Counted from the stretch's first letter, positions 1 to 12,703 are shown. The stretch is DNA of 64,000 bases from Allium sativum (GCA_030737875.1 CM060909.1:30649659-30713658), one strand, 5' to 3'. Notes: a model not told the origin generated them from the letters alone. Made by a program: numbers and translations.

Positions 1-714
1 TGTAAAGTCAAGTTCTCATCCTATTTGTCAAAAACAAACATTTACTTCTCAATTGTATTTAACTTGGTTTCTAAATAAACATTTATAATTGAAAATAAAT
101 ATTTTCCTTTATGTTCTTTTTATATTTCAATTCTATTTTTAAATCCATATATTCCAAATTCTCAAATGGTAATCTTTCATTCCTTTATAAACATTGTTTA
201 TAAAATCACCTCATTAACACATTTGTTTAAACAAATCTTTTCCTCTAAACCGTAATTATAATTTGGATTTCAAATGAACGTTTCTATTTAAAAATAGGTA
301 TTTGCCCTAAGACAACTTCAATTTGTTTTAAAATAACGGTTTATTTTACGATTCCCATTTCTTTTCTAAATCCCTACGTACTTCACATTTTCCTCAAATT
401 TCTCGAAAAATGATTCCACTTCTTATAATGTCGTCTATAAAATCACTTCTTCATGATATTTAAACAATTATTTGCTTTTCAAATTCTATTTAATTTGGAT
501 TCTAACTAACCCCTTTTCATTTGAAATAAATGTTTTAAAATTCTTTTTATATTCCAATTTCTGTTTTGTAATCCATATATGGTTATTTAGGATATTTAAA
601 ATATCCCAAAATCAACAATCTGTGTTACCAACACATTCAAACATATCTAAGCTATCACAGGTTATAAAACACATCATATATTAGCATATATGTAAAAACA
701 AATAATTTATATGT

Positions 715-736
715 GAGGGATCCAGTTGGATCCCTC
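715..736. repeat. Perfect inverted repeat, 10-bp arms
   Basis: Arms GAGGGATCCA and its exact reverse complement are separated by GT. It is noticeably more GC-rich than the surrounding AT-rich DNA. It could form a hairpin in RNA or bind a dimeric factor; no function is recognised. Confidence 0.75.
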
Positions 737-786
737 CAACCTGTTTTTCCTGCATCCACAGATGTTAGTCAACAATAATAGTACCC

Positions 787-806
787 ATCCTGCTTCATGG
801 CAGGAT
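787..806. repeat. Inverted repeat, 7-bp arms
   Basis: Arms ATCCTGC and GCAGGAT flank a 6-base loop. It lies about 50 bases after the larger inverted repeat and just before a tandem pair of CATCCGCTAATG units (about 870-900). The cluster is probably a regulatory or structural part of LTR E. Confidence 0.65.
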
Positions 807-1674
807 ATCGTGGTATAGAAGGTCATCCACTATATATATTGTGGGGGCACATAGGGAAATCATCCGCTAATGGTACTACGGGCATCCGCTAATGTTACTG
901 CGGGAATTATCCAATCACCATAATTATTTTTATATATTATTATTATATAATATAATCACTTTATATCAATCAATTTAGCAACCAGCAAGAAATAAATAAA
1001 ATTTTGAACTATTAAAAAATATTTCAAATAATTTAACTGAATGAGTTTAAATCACCTCGGTTTCTTCTGATGAATATCCATTTTAAAAACTCCATATCGT
1101 CTTAGTTACGCGGCTACTTCATTTGTCTTGAATATAATTTATTTTTCACCTATATTAAATTTTTACTAATCGATTAAACAATTATTAATCTAAACTAATA
1201 AATTATTCTACATGTGTTTATTTATTTTAAATGAACTACTTTAATAAATTTTCCATGTAGTTTGAATTTATTAAAATGTATACCTTATTGTCTACCCAAA
1301 TTCTTGACTTTGATATAGCAAATTCCCGAAACAAATTCAAACTGAAATCAACTCTAAAAACTGCCATATGCCACTTCAACATTTCCTCAAACAATTCATC
1401 GTCATGTACCACTTCCTTTTAAACCCACTGCCTTGCTATTGCATACTACCAGATCAACTTTAACATCAGACATCGCCCCCTTAAAACAAACTGGACTCAT
1501 CCAAACCTCAAAATCAACACAGGCACCTACTCGCCCACATTTGCAAATGTCGAACTTCCTATAATTCACAACAGATCTGAAATTTCTAGTAACAAGTTCA
1601 CCATAAAAACAGACTATGCTCCTTCCTTCCTCCTCTCACACTCACGTTCAACTATATTTGACATTAATCATAGG

Positions 1675-1679
1675 ACTTC
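1675..1679. other. Target site duplication of solo LTR C (left)
   Basis: ACTTC directly before the LTR start is repeated at 7696-7700 directly after its end. Five bases is the usual duplication length for Ty3/gypsy integrase. Confidence 0.9.
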
Positions 1680-4646
1680 TGTTACAGCCCGAACTTCCCC
1701 GGTAAGGAAAGCCCGGATTGAGTTGAGGACAAGCCACATCAGAACGCAAACAGAAGAACATTTCATTGTTTATTACAACAATTTCATCAGATTACAAGAA
1801 TATACAAAGTATAATCAAATAATATACATTAGATAAATATCAGAGATTACAACACATTACATAGCAGCGGAAAATAATACAAAACACAACTGAAGGAGAT
1901 ATACGGATACAAAGCTTTCCAGATATTGTTCCAGCTGTAAATCAGGATCCTGTGAATATAAATCTGCAAAACAAAAACTACTAGCTTCCCGTGTTAAAAT
2001 AAGGGCACCCAGAGTTTAGGTTAAAACAATAAACTCCAGGTCAGTCATGTGATTGGTGTGAGAACTAAAACAGTTATTAATCTTTATTTTAAAGTTAGGT
2101 AAATCAAGGGACCACGCCGTAAACATGGAATGAGTTTCCTCCCAAGAACACCAGTGCATAAAACAACAACGCAATGCTAAATAAACAACAATGAAGCTAT
2201 TATAAGACCCATGTCCCATCACACAACGCAACATAAGCCGGAGGAGAGGGTTTTACCTTATAATAGCCAAAGAATGCTTGATATGCTAAATTTCATGTTT
2301 TATTATTACTACTATAAGTGTATAGTGTCAAAACAATTTCAATCATAAATATCCATCATAGACGGCATGGGTATCATATATCATGTCGCCATACTAGGCT
2401 CTACAATCAAAATCGCAAGGTCACGTATTTGGAAATTGGATTTCCGTCTGTGAACCGAGGCCAAGGATCGTGCTCTACCGATTCGAGACAATCTAGCCTA
2501 CCATGTCTCAGGATCAGAGCTCGAGTGACCCTTAGGAGCCACAGGGCCGGTCCACCGATGTGGATTAAAATGCCTGAACACTACGTTTCCCAGCCCTTTG
2601 GGGCGTAAATGAGCCAACGAATGACTCCGTCGGTCCAGAATCGACCGATATAACCGAGGCGCCTCGCAACAGCAACAACCACATAGGTGAAAAGTATATA
2701 AATGTCAGCCAGTTTAAGCACTGACACCACCATTAGCTAGAAAGAAATGCATGCCCTCCCTGGATCCTTCTCCCGTTTCCGGTTCACAACCGGGGTGTGA
2801 GGCTCGCGAATCAACGCTACACAAAGCTATGCCACACAGGTCGTGCTTTGATCATCAACCACAAGACTTTTCTTTTCAACAGAAGCTTTGATCATTTGCC
2901 ACTTAGGCATGCCACATAGGCAATTCACTCCATGCGTTTGATCTCCATCAATATATAACCCCTGAGCTCGTACTTCTCAGAGAAGGGCGTTAAGCAAGAG
3001 AATAAATTCTCCGCCGTCAAACAGATATATATTTAATAGAAATCAATCACACAGACTAAAATCCAATGTCAGACACACAGTCCATTTACAAGTTCGTTCT
3101 GGGTCTGAACGAAACCGGAGGCACCTTGTACCTCGCATATCCATCGATCTCCAAGTACGTCTGGACGATCACCAACTAATTCCCTCCTCTTTGGTGTACA
3201 GCCCAATCAAGATCATCAGTTATCACCCAAACGATGTGAAGACCTCCGGTCTTCAACCACCGTCTTCATCCTCGACACTACGTCGAATTAGTTATTCAGA
3301 ATGGGATAAACCCGGTCTTTCTAAATAACTCGCGTATATAATAAACAATTGTTACACAAACACAACATACGCCTCATTCCAATTCAGAATATTCTTTTAT
3401 TCAAATATTCTTACACTTTGGGAAAGGTTCCTATTAATTTTATCAAAGATAAATTCTTTAAATTTATTCTTTAATCTCCTTCTGAATATCAATTCAAACT
3501 TGTCGGGATTAGCGAACCACACCGAAGTAATCATTTATTTCATTTCCCAATCCCAACCTATTCATCCCATGAAGTAAAATTGGTCGTACCTCATCTCTAA
3601 CACCACGGCGTTATCGGTAAACTCAATTACCATTTCATGTTCAAATCTAATTAAAGATTTAACTATCGCTTGGAGAAAAACTGGTGATACTCCATTCTCG
3701 ACCATTTCAATCTAATTAAAGATTCATTAAAACTCCACTTGGTTTTAATCTTCCCAAAAATCAATATCAATAATTATTTAACTTGGGAAATCACATCCTG
3801 GCTTTAACTGGGTCAAAGAACCACTGTCATTTAAAACACGGTTCACTATAAACCCAAAATCACATCCCATTAATTATCGGGTTAAAGAACAAGTGTTATT
3901 TAAAACACCGTTCACAATAAAACCAAAAATCAATTCAAATTCAATTCCAATTAAATACCATTTAATTAGTACACTTTATTAAATCTAAATAAAAAGATTT
4001 AATTTTTTTCTCAATTGGGCTTAAGAACAGTGTTAATGAAGACACCATTCACGACAAACCCAAATCACATTTGATATTAAATACAAGGCTCTGAATAAAA
4101 AATATATCGGCTTATATTCAATATCCAATTCTACGACCAACAAATATCGTATTGGAAATAACGATATAAATATATCTTTCAAATTCCCATAACAATATCT
4201 GTATCATCACGAAATCCAATCATCGAAATATTCCAAAGATAATTTCGATTCAAATCCATTCCAATTCAATTATTGGAAATTCTAGTTATTTTCAAAACCA
4301 TTTCAAATCCACTTTATTTATTTTAAAAATAAATAGAATTATAATTCTAGTTCAAAACTAGTCCATTTCGATAAAAATCTATTTTTATCTTTTCAAATAT
4401 GAAATTTTTCATCCCAATTCTTCACAAATCATTTCTTATGATTTTACACAAATTATTACTATTTTTAATAATTTTATCAAGGCCCGTACGGTCGATTTTC
4501 ATCAACGGTCATCGAACCGCACTTACAACGACCTTTTCCAAATTTGATTTGGACATAATTCCATATCCAGCCGTTAGATTTGTGATTTCTAATATTCGTT
4601 AGAAATCTCTTTTCGATACGAACCCAATGGTTCCGGTTTTAGGAAA

Positions 4647-4661
4647 ATCCGACGGTCGGAT
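4647..4661. repeat. Conserved 15-bp palindrome of giant LTRs
   Basis: ATCCGAC and GTCGGAT flank a central G. The same palindrome with similar flanks occurs at 24553-24567 (A), 34736-34750 (B), 39336-39350 and 58343-58357 (D); it is degraded near 31505 in the right LTR of A. Confidence 0.75.
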
Positions 4662-4964
4662 CTCCCGTAACGTCAATTCGAAGTCAATGGTCGAAATTCG
4701 CGAACTGCCGCGGCGCGGTGCGTTCTATTCAGGCCATTCTATATATATAATATATATAGTATACATATTTCGTCGATTTCCTTTTAAAACGTATTTTATA
4801 AATCATTTTAAATTCGTTTTCACAACGATTTCAACTTCCTATTCAATTTCTAATCAAAATTGAATATTCCACTTCATCGATATAAATATCGTTCACGTCA
4901 AAATGGCGCATATCTAACCAACACGGCTTTATATATTTCAATAACTTCGTTATTCAATTCAACA

Positions 4965-5165
4965 AGTGAATATTTTCTTCAACACACGAATATATATTTT
5001 ACTCAGCACATGAATATATATTTCTATTCAACACATGAATATTTATTTTCCTATTCAACACATGAATATTTATTTTTCTATTTAACACATGAATATATAT
5101 TTTTCTATTCAACACATGAATTTATATTTCTTATTTAACACATGAATTTATATTTCTTATTTTCC
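4965..5165. repeat. Tandem CACATGAATAT array, about 29-bp units
   Basis: Units carrying CACATGAATAT followed by a T-rich spacer repeat about seven times. The same array type is at 24955-25195 and 31905-32140 in element A, so it is an LTR feature and not a random satellite. A 92-residue frame across it is a by-product of the repeat. Confidence 0.75.
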
Positions 5166-5825
5166 AGATTGGAATGAGGCCCAATCAATTACCATATAAC
5201 GTTTATTATATGGATTCCCTACAACACATGTGTATAACAGCAACGATAAATCATCAACCATCATCCAGAGTGCACCACACAACTGCCTAAGCATTAAATA
5301 TAAATAATTAACGCTTACACAGTCTGTCAATCCATCGACTGACATATAACTAAACAATCGGGATTAGTGTACGTCAAATCTCATCCCAATACCCGTATGG
5401 GGTTTCAAAACAACAAACATAGATTTTATTTGTGCAGTTGGGCGATGTGTAAAATTTATCACCCCAATCAATATCAGTCAAATCAGTGTACATAAACAAA
5501 TCGTCCGATTTTTTTATAAATATTTATTTTATATACATGTTAAAAATTATATTTTTAACTATAAAATATTTTCCACTATAAAATATTTTATTTCATTCCA
5601 CATCACACAATCAAATTTCACAACACAGCAATCAAACAAACAAGTCATCCATGGTCTGTGGACGACGGTGTCGGGTGCTGCTAAGCACCGTCTGCATCCT
5701 AGTATATATTTCAAACTAGAAATAAAAATAAAAGTGAGGAGTTCTCACCGATAAGCTAAACCAAATGCCACGGCTCTTCTTATGTAGAAATCTTCGTCGT
5801 TATCGCCTTTTGTCAAGTTCATTGT

Positions 5826-6260
5826 CCATAGCCACTACATATATAAAAATCACATTTTTATATTGTTGCTATGTATATAAAAATCAAATTTTTACACCGC
5901 TACTATATAGATAAAAATTCTATTTTTACACCGCTACTATATAGATAAAAATTCTATTTTTACATCGCTATTATATAGATAAAAATTCTATTTTTACATT
6001 GCTATTATATAGATAAAAATTTTATTTTTACACCGCTAATATATAGATAAAAATTCTATTTTTACATCGCTATCATATAGATAAAAATTCTATTTCTATC
6101 ACGCTATTCTCTATATAAAAATTATATTTTTATATATAAAGATCGTATTTTTATATCAATGCTACATATGTAAAAAATCACTCCTTTACAACGCTACTTC
6201 CATGATAAAAATTATATTTTTATTGCTTCTTAACATATAAAAATTATATTTTTATCCTCT
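5826..6260. repeat. Tandem array of about 34-bp imperfect palindromes
   Basis: About ten units each contain a palindromic core of the form AAAAATnnnATTTTT, separated by GCTAC/TATATAG-type spacers. In RNA each core could form a hairpin. The array lies downstream of the putative promoter and donor on the minus strand, the same place where A and D carry different palindrome arrays. Confidence 0.75.
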
Positions 6261-6330
6261 ACATCATATAATTAAATTCAGATCTAAACTTTATGCGAAT
6301 AAAAATATTAACTTTCCTTTTATATAAAAA

Positions 6331-6702
6331 TCATTTCTTTTCTAAATTAAAAATCCCTCCTTTTATACTATAACCATATAATAAAACTGAAAAATGAATT
6401 AAATGTAAATAAAATAAAGTAAGCTTACTTACTTTCTTCCAAAAATCGGGTCCTTGTCGAAGGGGGGGGGGTTTGCGGTCTGAATCGGAGAAGGGGGAGG
6501 CGGGGTTAGCGGCGCCGGGGTCCAGCCGTGGTCGGAGGCGGGCGCAAGGGAGTGCGGTTGTGGGCTTTGGAGCGCTGGAGGCAGCGGATTCTGGGGGCTC
6601 GGTGGGGCTGCGTCGCGTCTTCAACCGGGGTGAAGGGAGAAGATAGGAGGAGAAGGAAGAGATGAGGGAGGGGGCGCGCGGATCGTTGGGGCGGCAGACC
6701 AC
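6331..6702 (-). CDS. Doubtful Pro/Ser-rich leader ORF in LTR C
   Basis: A 123-codon frame opens with Met in the GC-rich island of the LTR. Its first 80 or so residues are rich in Pro, Ser, Ala and Arg; the rest runs into AT-rich DNA and becomes hydrophobic and low complexity. No domain is recognised. A donor-like GTAAGT near 6432-6427 would cut the frame around residue 90. Related islands in A and D also begin short Pro-rich frames (MAPSPSPPP and MAESSITPPP types), but sequences and lengths differ, so coding use is unproven. It may be only 5' leader. Confidence 0.2.
   Translation of the reverse strand: MVCRPNDPRAPSLISSFSSYLLPSPRLKTRRSPTEPPESAASSAPKPTTALPCARLRPRLDPGAANPASPFSDSDRKPPPLRQGPDFWKKVSKLTLFYLHLIHFSVLLYGYSIKGGIFNLEKK
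6427..6432 (-). promoter_or_regulatory. Putative splice donor GTAAGT, LTR C
   Basis: On the minus strand GAAA is followed by GTAAGTAAG, a strong match to the plant 5' splice consensus, at the downstream edge of the GC-rich island. Donor-like sites occur at the same place in A and D. An acceptor candidate (TTTTGCAG, minus) ends near 1964. Confidence 0.4.
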
Positions 6703-6794
6703 CAGCGGTGGCGCGAGATTGACTTCGACGAGGGCTTCAGCCCCCCTTTTTTTCGTTTCTGTGTTGTGAGGGGAGAGAGAAAGTGAGGTGAGGG

Positions 6795-6802
6795 ATTATA
6801 TA
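6795..6802 (-). promoter_or_regulatory. Putative TATA box of LTR C
   Basis: TATATAAT on the minus strand, followed within about 20-40 bases by a CT-rich stretch and then the GC-rich island. This spacing resembles a plant core promoter with a pyrimidine patch at the start site. Confidence 0.45.
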
Positions 6803-7695
6803 AGTTTATTTATTTATTTTATTATTTTTAATTTCAAAAAGCAACTTTTAATTTTGACCTCAAAATCGAACCCACCGACTGTCGTCCATAGCTAATTACC
6901 CCCGTTCTGAACACAATGGGATATGAATCGTAGGCTGATTCGACTGTTTTGACCAGTTTTCGTTCAATCAAAATATAAATCTATATATTGAATTTGAACA
7001 CGTATTTCAATTTACCGGGGCCACATACTAACTAGAAAAATTCTCGAAAAATATTTTCTAGCTTCGTATTGACGATACGGTCCTAACAAAACTAATTTCA
7101 TCGAATTTTGAGACCGTTTGAAAAATGGCCATTTTCCAGTCGATTAAAATCAACTAAAACTGCCAAAACACGTTTTCCTTTGCCACGCTCACATATTGAC
7201 TCAGAAAATTACGAATTTTGGAATATAGCAATAACTTGACGTCACGGATCCAACAAAAGTGGTTTCGTCGAAAACCGAGGTCGTTTGCAAAATTCCCATT
7301 TTTAAGGGCCAGAATTCTATAGCGACTATTCTGAATTTTCACCTAGGCATAACTTTTTATCCCCGCTATGAAATTTCAATTTTCGGACTTGTTGGAAAGA
7401 TATTCTCAATTAGATTCAAATATTTTTGGTCTCACTAAAATCTGGTTTATTTTGCATCCTGCACATTCATTTGAAATTTGAAATCGAAATATCGAACTAC
7501 AGCGCCATTTTCAATTCTTTTTATAATTTAAAATAAATATTTATATTCAAACGATGATCTATATAAATATATACGTTCTAATTCTATTCAAAATGAATTT
7601 CTCATCGTTATTATTTAAAATAATTCATTTTAAATATTCAAAATTCACTAAAATTGCCAAAATAAAAATTTAAATTGGCTCACCGGGTTGTTACA

Positions 7696-8368
7696 ACTTC
7701 CCATCTCCATTATCCAACAAAAAATTAGTCTGTCCATCATCCTCATTGTTCACCCCACAGTATCACATTCGCACCATAAATCCACATACTACTGAAACCC
7801 AAAATTCCAAGTTCAACCATCAGGAAAAATCAAAACTCCCAAAAAAAATGCTACTACACTCATATTGAAAATAAATTCTCATTATCAAATATATTTTCAA
7901 ACTGAATTCATACTACTTTCAGAATAAACTAATATGAATTTTAAACAAGATATTACATTTTCAAGCTAAACTAATATTCTATTTATTAAAAATTGATATA
8001 TTTTATTAAAATCGTTATCGTTTATATATGATTTCACAACGAGTATTTCAAAATTTGATTTGGTCATAACTCTCAATATAAAATATGAAATCTTGATTTT
8101 TCTCTTTTATTACAAAATTATAGTTCAACAGAATCGGATATTTCTTGTTTTATCGAATTCTGATTTATAACGTATTCTTTACACTCAGTTGAAGTTCAAA
8201 TCGTAAATTACGAACTACCACGCCATTTTGACCTCGTTTTAATTAATATATAATTATATGTTTCAAATTCCGTTTTAATTAATATAAAAATTCATTTATT
8301 TTACTAACCCAATATTTAAACCGATTTAAATATCAAAACTAAAGCGATCAAAAATACAGGACGTTACA
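7696..8368 (-). mobile_element. LTR fragment, family E (right part)
   Basis: It starts with the ACTTC duplication of C and ends in ACGTTACA at 8368. The last 400 bases resemble the corresponding ends of A and C, including the block ending AACTACCACGCC followed by AT-rich DNA. No polypurine tract follows, so the right flank (ATAGT...) is the target DNA. E is therefore the outer 5' LTR of a minus-strand element or a solo LTR. Confidence 0.65.
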
Positions 8369-10153
8369 ATAGTAAAGGAAATAAAGGGAGATTTGTGTAA
8401 ATATAATGATAATTTCGAAGAACGAAATGGGATTTAAAATGGGTTCATTATGAAACGATAAGTGATGATTATTTTGTTTAATTAACAAAAAAAAGGATTT
8501 CGTAACAATGGTTTATAATAATAAATTGAATCGATTTTCTGAGTATAGGTAATAATTAATGTTGCAGAAATGTTTTAAATAGTAGTTAACAGGAAATCGG
8601 AGATAATTTTAAGGTATTTATTTTAAGTAAAACGTTTTGAGAATATTTATATATTAAAACTACTATATTATCTTTGGTATTACAAATAATGTATAATGGT
8701 CAAATGATGTTGTGTAATGAACCAATGGATCTGTTTTATTTTTATGGTTGTTTATTTTGATAGTTAAATAACCGACTATCAAAAGCATACCTAATGCGTT
8801 ATAGGTATGGAAAGACCAGGATCGATTTTGCATTCGAGAACCATTCCGACCAATAAATATGAACACGTTGAAGATATTGATCGAGATAGAGCAATTGAAG
8901 ATCGTAAATCTTCATAAAACGGAAGAGTTACTTACATTCTCTAGCCGATCCCTAGAGATATACTGTGACTCTGTCGTGATTGGAATCTACGGATTGCGAG
9001 AACTACTCTCTATTAATCTATAGGGTGATTCCTAGGATGTGGTAGGAGGGTGCCTTCGGTTCATCCTGTTCCTGGATGACGTGTATGCATGATATGGAGT
9101 CAAAAGCGAATAGTGGACAGATGTTCCAAAAGTCGATTATAACCTCAAGCCTCATCAACTGGGAAATGACAAAAATTGGGCAGGGAGCATGGCTATGTGG
9201 GTCACACCCATTAGGGTGTATTGACACCATCTAGAGAACATTCATATTTGTTACTTCTTTTAAATTCTGTATCTCCCGGGAACGGTTATGTTGCTAGTAA
9301 CCGTAGGTGACAATATATTCGAAACACTCAAGAGAAATGAGTGGTCATTCATATGTGGGCTGGGTTGCAAGACGTTCTTGTTGAACCCAGTGTATTCCCC
9401 TCTAAAGATACACTATCGGTAGGTGGTTCCATACCTTGTCATAGTCGGAATCCAATCTCCAATAAGTGCCTGCGGTTTTGTTTGTATACTATATATGTAG
9501 AGCAAATGTAAGCGTTCTGCTAGATTCTATTTAGTTGTATTTAGACACTATCATAATATCAGAATAATATATTGATTTCAAAACGTTTTGGGTTATAGTA
9601 AGGTAAAAACCATCTGTTTTTATGTGTGGGTTGGTCTTGCTATTATCTTTTCTTTCAAAAAGGATTTTGAACCTTAAAATCAATATGGATGTATTTAAAC
9701 TTAGCGAGTTTTTCTCACTCAGGTTCACCAGACTGACCCGGTATTTGTAATGCTTGGGTTAGACCGGGTTGTACAGGTTCAGGTTATCGGATGCTGTGAA
9801 GTTCAAATGACGAGCTAAAGGTGCTCAGACGTATGCTATTATCTAGTATTATTCTGCTGTGTGATGTATATGAGGACAGATTATTATAAGTGTCCGGATG
9901 TATTGATGTACCCCGATGTTGTAAGTTTATTTTAAAGCTCTCTATAAAGTTATTTTTTATATTATATTTTGTTCCCCTATGATGTAAGACTCTGTATTGT
10001 GTTGGTCCTTCTTATTCTTCTATTCTAATATTCTTTCTTTCTTATCTCACCCTCTAATTTCTTTCTAATAACGATATGGTGTTTTTGATGCTTGAATGCT
10101 CGACATGGTATTTTGTGTCGATTTTCGGGGTCGAAAATCCCTGGTTCGTTACA
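8369..10153 (+). mobile_element. LTR fragment, family F (right end)
   Basis: Noncoding DNA ending TTCGTTACA at 10153, after which sequence homologous to B (36870 onwards) resumes with CTTCCC. It therefore looks like the 3' end of an inserted LTR whose left end is outside the window. Orientation is a guess. It differs in sequence from all other LTRs here, and I see no credible ORF. E was inserted into it at about 8368. Confidence 0.5.
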
Positions 10154-10659
10154 ACTTCCCAGTTCTTTTGAACCTCTAATATGGCCACTAACAACCTATA
10201 AAACCAAGGTACCTCATAATCCATCATCCACATAAGTAAAAATGTCAGGGCTGGTAAGTCGCTAACACCACTTCTTAGCTAGAAAGCAACGTGTGCACTC
10301 CCTGCAGTCCTACTCCCGTTTTTGACTCATACCGGGGTGTGAGGTTCGCGAAGTTACGCTACACACAAAGCTACGCCTAAACAGGCTATGCTTTGATCAT
10401 CTACCACAAGGCCTGCTTTTTAACAAAAGCCTTAATCATTTGCATCTTGGCGTGCCACATTGACAATCCACCCCATGCGATCAATAACTACCCATATATA
10501 CCCTCTGAGGGTGCTAAGCAAGAGAATAAGTTCTCCACCACCAAATGGATATACATTAGATAGAAATCAACTCAATTTACATGGAATGAAATCTAGTGTC
10601 AGACACACATCCATTTACAAGTCCGTTCTGGGTCTGAACGAAACCGGAGTCACCTTATT
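10154..10659 (-). mobile_element. LTR of element B, copy 1 (left part)
   Basis: Closely similar to 36870-37374 (B copy 2). It begins abruptly after LTR F and is cut at 10659 by element A; the copy resumes at 34251. An 89-residue frame here is not supported as coding. Confidence 0.7.
10655..10659. other. Target site duplication of element A (left)
   Basis: TTATT before A is repeated at 34251-34255 after A. The unoccupied version is present once in B copy 2 at 37370-37374. Confidence 0.92.
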
Positions 10660-12703
10660 TGTAACAATTGGGAATTTCTCTCGATCCGAATCGATCGCTA
10701 AACCGACCAAGAACGTTCGAAACCCCTGATTGTTTTGAGAACACGACAAATCGGGAAACAAACAGAAAAACATTTCATTGCTTATTACAATAATTCATCA
10801 GAATACAAGAATATACAGAGTATGAATAAATATTACACATTCGATACATATCAGAGATTTACAAATTACAATGCAGCGGAAAAATAATACAAAACACAAC
10901 TGAAGGAGATATACGGATACAGAGCTTTCTGAATATCATTCCAGCTGTAAATCAGGATCCTGTGAATATAAATCTGCCAAACCAAAACTACTAGCTGCCC
11001 TTGTCGAAAATAAGGGCACCTAGAGTTTAGGTTAAAACAATAAACTCCAGGTCAATCATGTGACTGGTGTGAGAACTAAAACAATTATTTAAAACTTAAC
11101 TTTAAATCAGATATACCAAGGGATCACACCGTATAACACAGAACGGGTTTCCTCCCAAGAATACCAGTGCATATAACAAAACAGCGCAATGCTTTTTGAA
11201 AAAATGAAGCTATTATAAGACCCAGGTCCCATCACACAATGCAACGCAAGCCGGAGGATGGGGTTTTACCTTATAATAGCCAAACATGCTTGGTACGTTT
11301 AAAACAAATCATTTGATACTACTATAAGTGCATAGTGTATAAAACAACTTCAATCATAAATGTATCAATCCTAGGCGGCATGGGTACCATATATCATGTC
11401 GCCAATACTAGGCTCTACAATCAAAACCGCAAATGTCACGTATTGGAAGTTGGATTTCCATCCGTGAACCGAGGCTAGGGATCGTCCTCACCGAATTCGA
11501 GACTCTCTAGCCCGAGCCTCAGGAAAATGCTCAGTCAAGCCTTGGATCGTCAGGGCCATTCCACCGATGTGGATTAAAATGCCTGAACACTGTGTTTCCC
11601 CACCCTTTGGGGCGTAAATGAGCCAAACGACTCCATCGGCTCCGCATAGTCACCGATATATCTGAGGCGCCTCGCAATCCAACAACCACACAGGTGAAAA
11701 TAATATAAATGCCAGGGATGGTAGGTCACTGACACCACCTTAGCTAGAAAGAAAAGCATGCCCTCCTTGATGTCCTCTCCCGTTTCTGGTTCACAACCGG
11801 GGTGTGAGGCTCGCGAATTAACACTACACAAAGCTGTGCCACGCAGGCGGTGCTTTGATCATCAACCACAAGACTCTGCTTTTCAACAGAAGCCTTGATC
11901 ATTTGCATCTTAGCGTGCCACACAGGCAAACCACTCCATGCAATCGATATCCATCAATCACACAGAATGATATCCAATGTCGGACACACAGTCCATTTAC
12001 AAGTCCGTTCTGGGTCTGAACGAAACCGGAGGCACCTTGTACCTCGCATATCCATCGATCTCAAAGTACGTCTGGACGATCACCAACTGATTCCCTCCTC
12101 TTGGGTGTATAGTCCAATCAAGATCATCAGTAATAATCCAAACAATGTGAAGACCTCCGGTCTTCGACCACCGTCTTCATCCTCGACACATCGTCGAATC
12201 AGTTATTCAGAATGGGATAAACCAGGTCTTTCTTAATAACTCGCGTATATCATAAACAAGTGTTACAAAAACACAACATACGCCTCATTCCAAATCAGAA
12301 TATTCTTTTATTTAAATATTCTTATACTTTGGGAAAGGTTCCCATTAATTTTATCAAAGATAAATTCCTTAAATTTATTCTTTAATCTTCCATTGAATAT
12401 CAATTCAAACCAAATTATGGTTTATCCAAATTAGTCGGGATTAACGAACCTTACCGAAGTAATCATTTGTTTTAATTTCCCAATCCCAACCTATTCATCC
12501 CATGAAGTAAAACTGGTAATACTTCATATCTAACACAACGGTTTTATCAGTAAATTCAATTACCATTTCATGTTCAAATCTAATTAAAGATTTAACTACC
12601 GCCTGGAGTAAAACTGGTGATACTCCATTCTCAATCATTTCAATGTAATTAAAGATTCATTAGAACTCCATTTGGTTTTAATCTTCCCAAAAATCATATT
12701 ATT
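10660..12703 (-). repeat. Element A left LTR (3' LTR), part 1
   Basis: It begins TGTAACAATTGGG and matches 28336-30379 of the right LTR. It is interrupted at 12703 by element 1. It contains the small CAATC/GACTG hairpin at 11053-11066. The frames of 60-113 residues in it are LTR sequence shared with C and are not thought to be coding. Confidence 0.85.
12699..12703. other. Target site duplication of element 1 (left)
   Basis: TTATT directly before the LTR is repeated at 23417-23421. The sister LTR of A has the uninterrupted site, with TTAAT at 30375-30379. Confidence 0.92.

Larger units (their letters stand above)
1..1679 (-). mobile_element. LTR fragment, family E (left part)
   Basis: AT-rich noncoding DNA up to the insertion point of solo LTR C. 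Together with 7696-8368 it reads as one interrupted minus-strand LTR whose right edge ends in GTTACA at 8368. The left edge lies outside the window. It holds two clean inverted repeats near 715-806 and a short direct repeat near 865-905, and no credible ORF; the 70-residue frame at 472-684 is low complexity. Assignment to E rests on matching duplications around C and on the LTR-like right part, so the family call for this part is an inference. Confidence 0.5.
1680..7695 (-). mobile_element. Solo giant LTR, family C (6.0 kb)
   Basis: The segment starts TGTTACAG and ends TTGTTACA, with TG...CA termini, and is flanked by the 5-base duplication ACTTC. No primer site or polypurine tract adjoins either end, so this is a solo LTR, the usual product of recombination between the two LTRs of one element. 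Orientation is minus, judged from similarity to elements A and D: the blocks near 1860-2050, 2390-2650 and 3060-3320 match A near 10860-11070, 11360-11680 and 11960-12240. It contains a GC-rich island, a TATA-like box, a donor-like site, two tandem arrays and a conserved palindrome, listed separately. It is noncoding apart from a doubtful Pro-rich frame. Confidence 0.88.

Noticed and set aside
715..736. Terminal inverted repeat of a MITE
   Set aside because: The arms are 2 bp apart, there is no pair of separated termini and no target duplication; it is a simple palindrome.
2318..2608. Plus-strand 96-codon frame, and similar frames at 11895-12236 and 29571-29912
   Set aside because: They fall in conserved LTR R-U5 on the strand opposite to transcription of the element; no recognisable protein.
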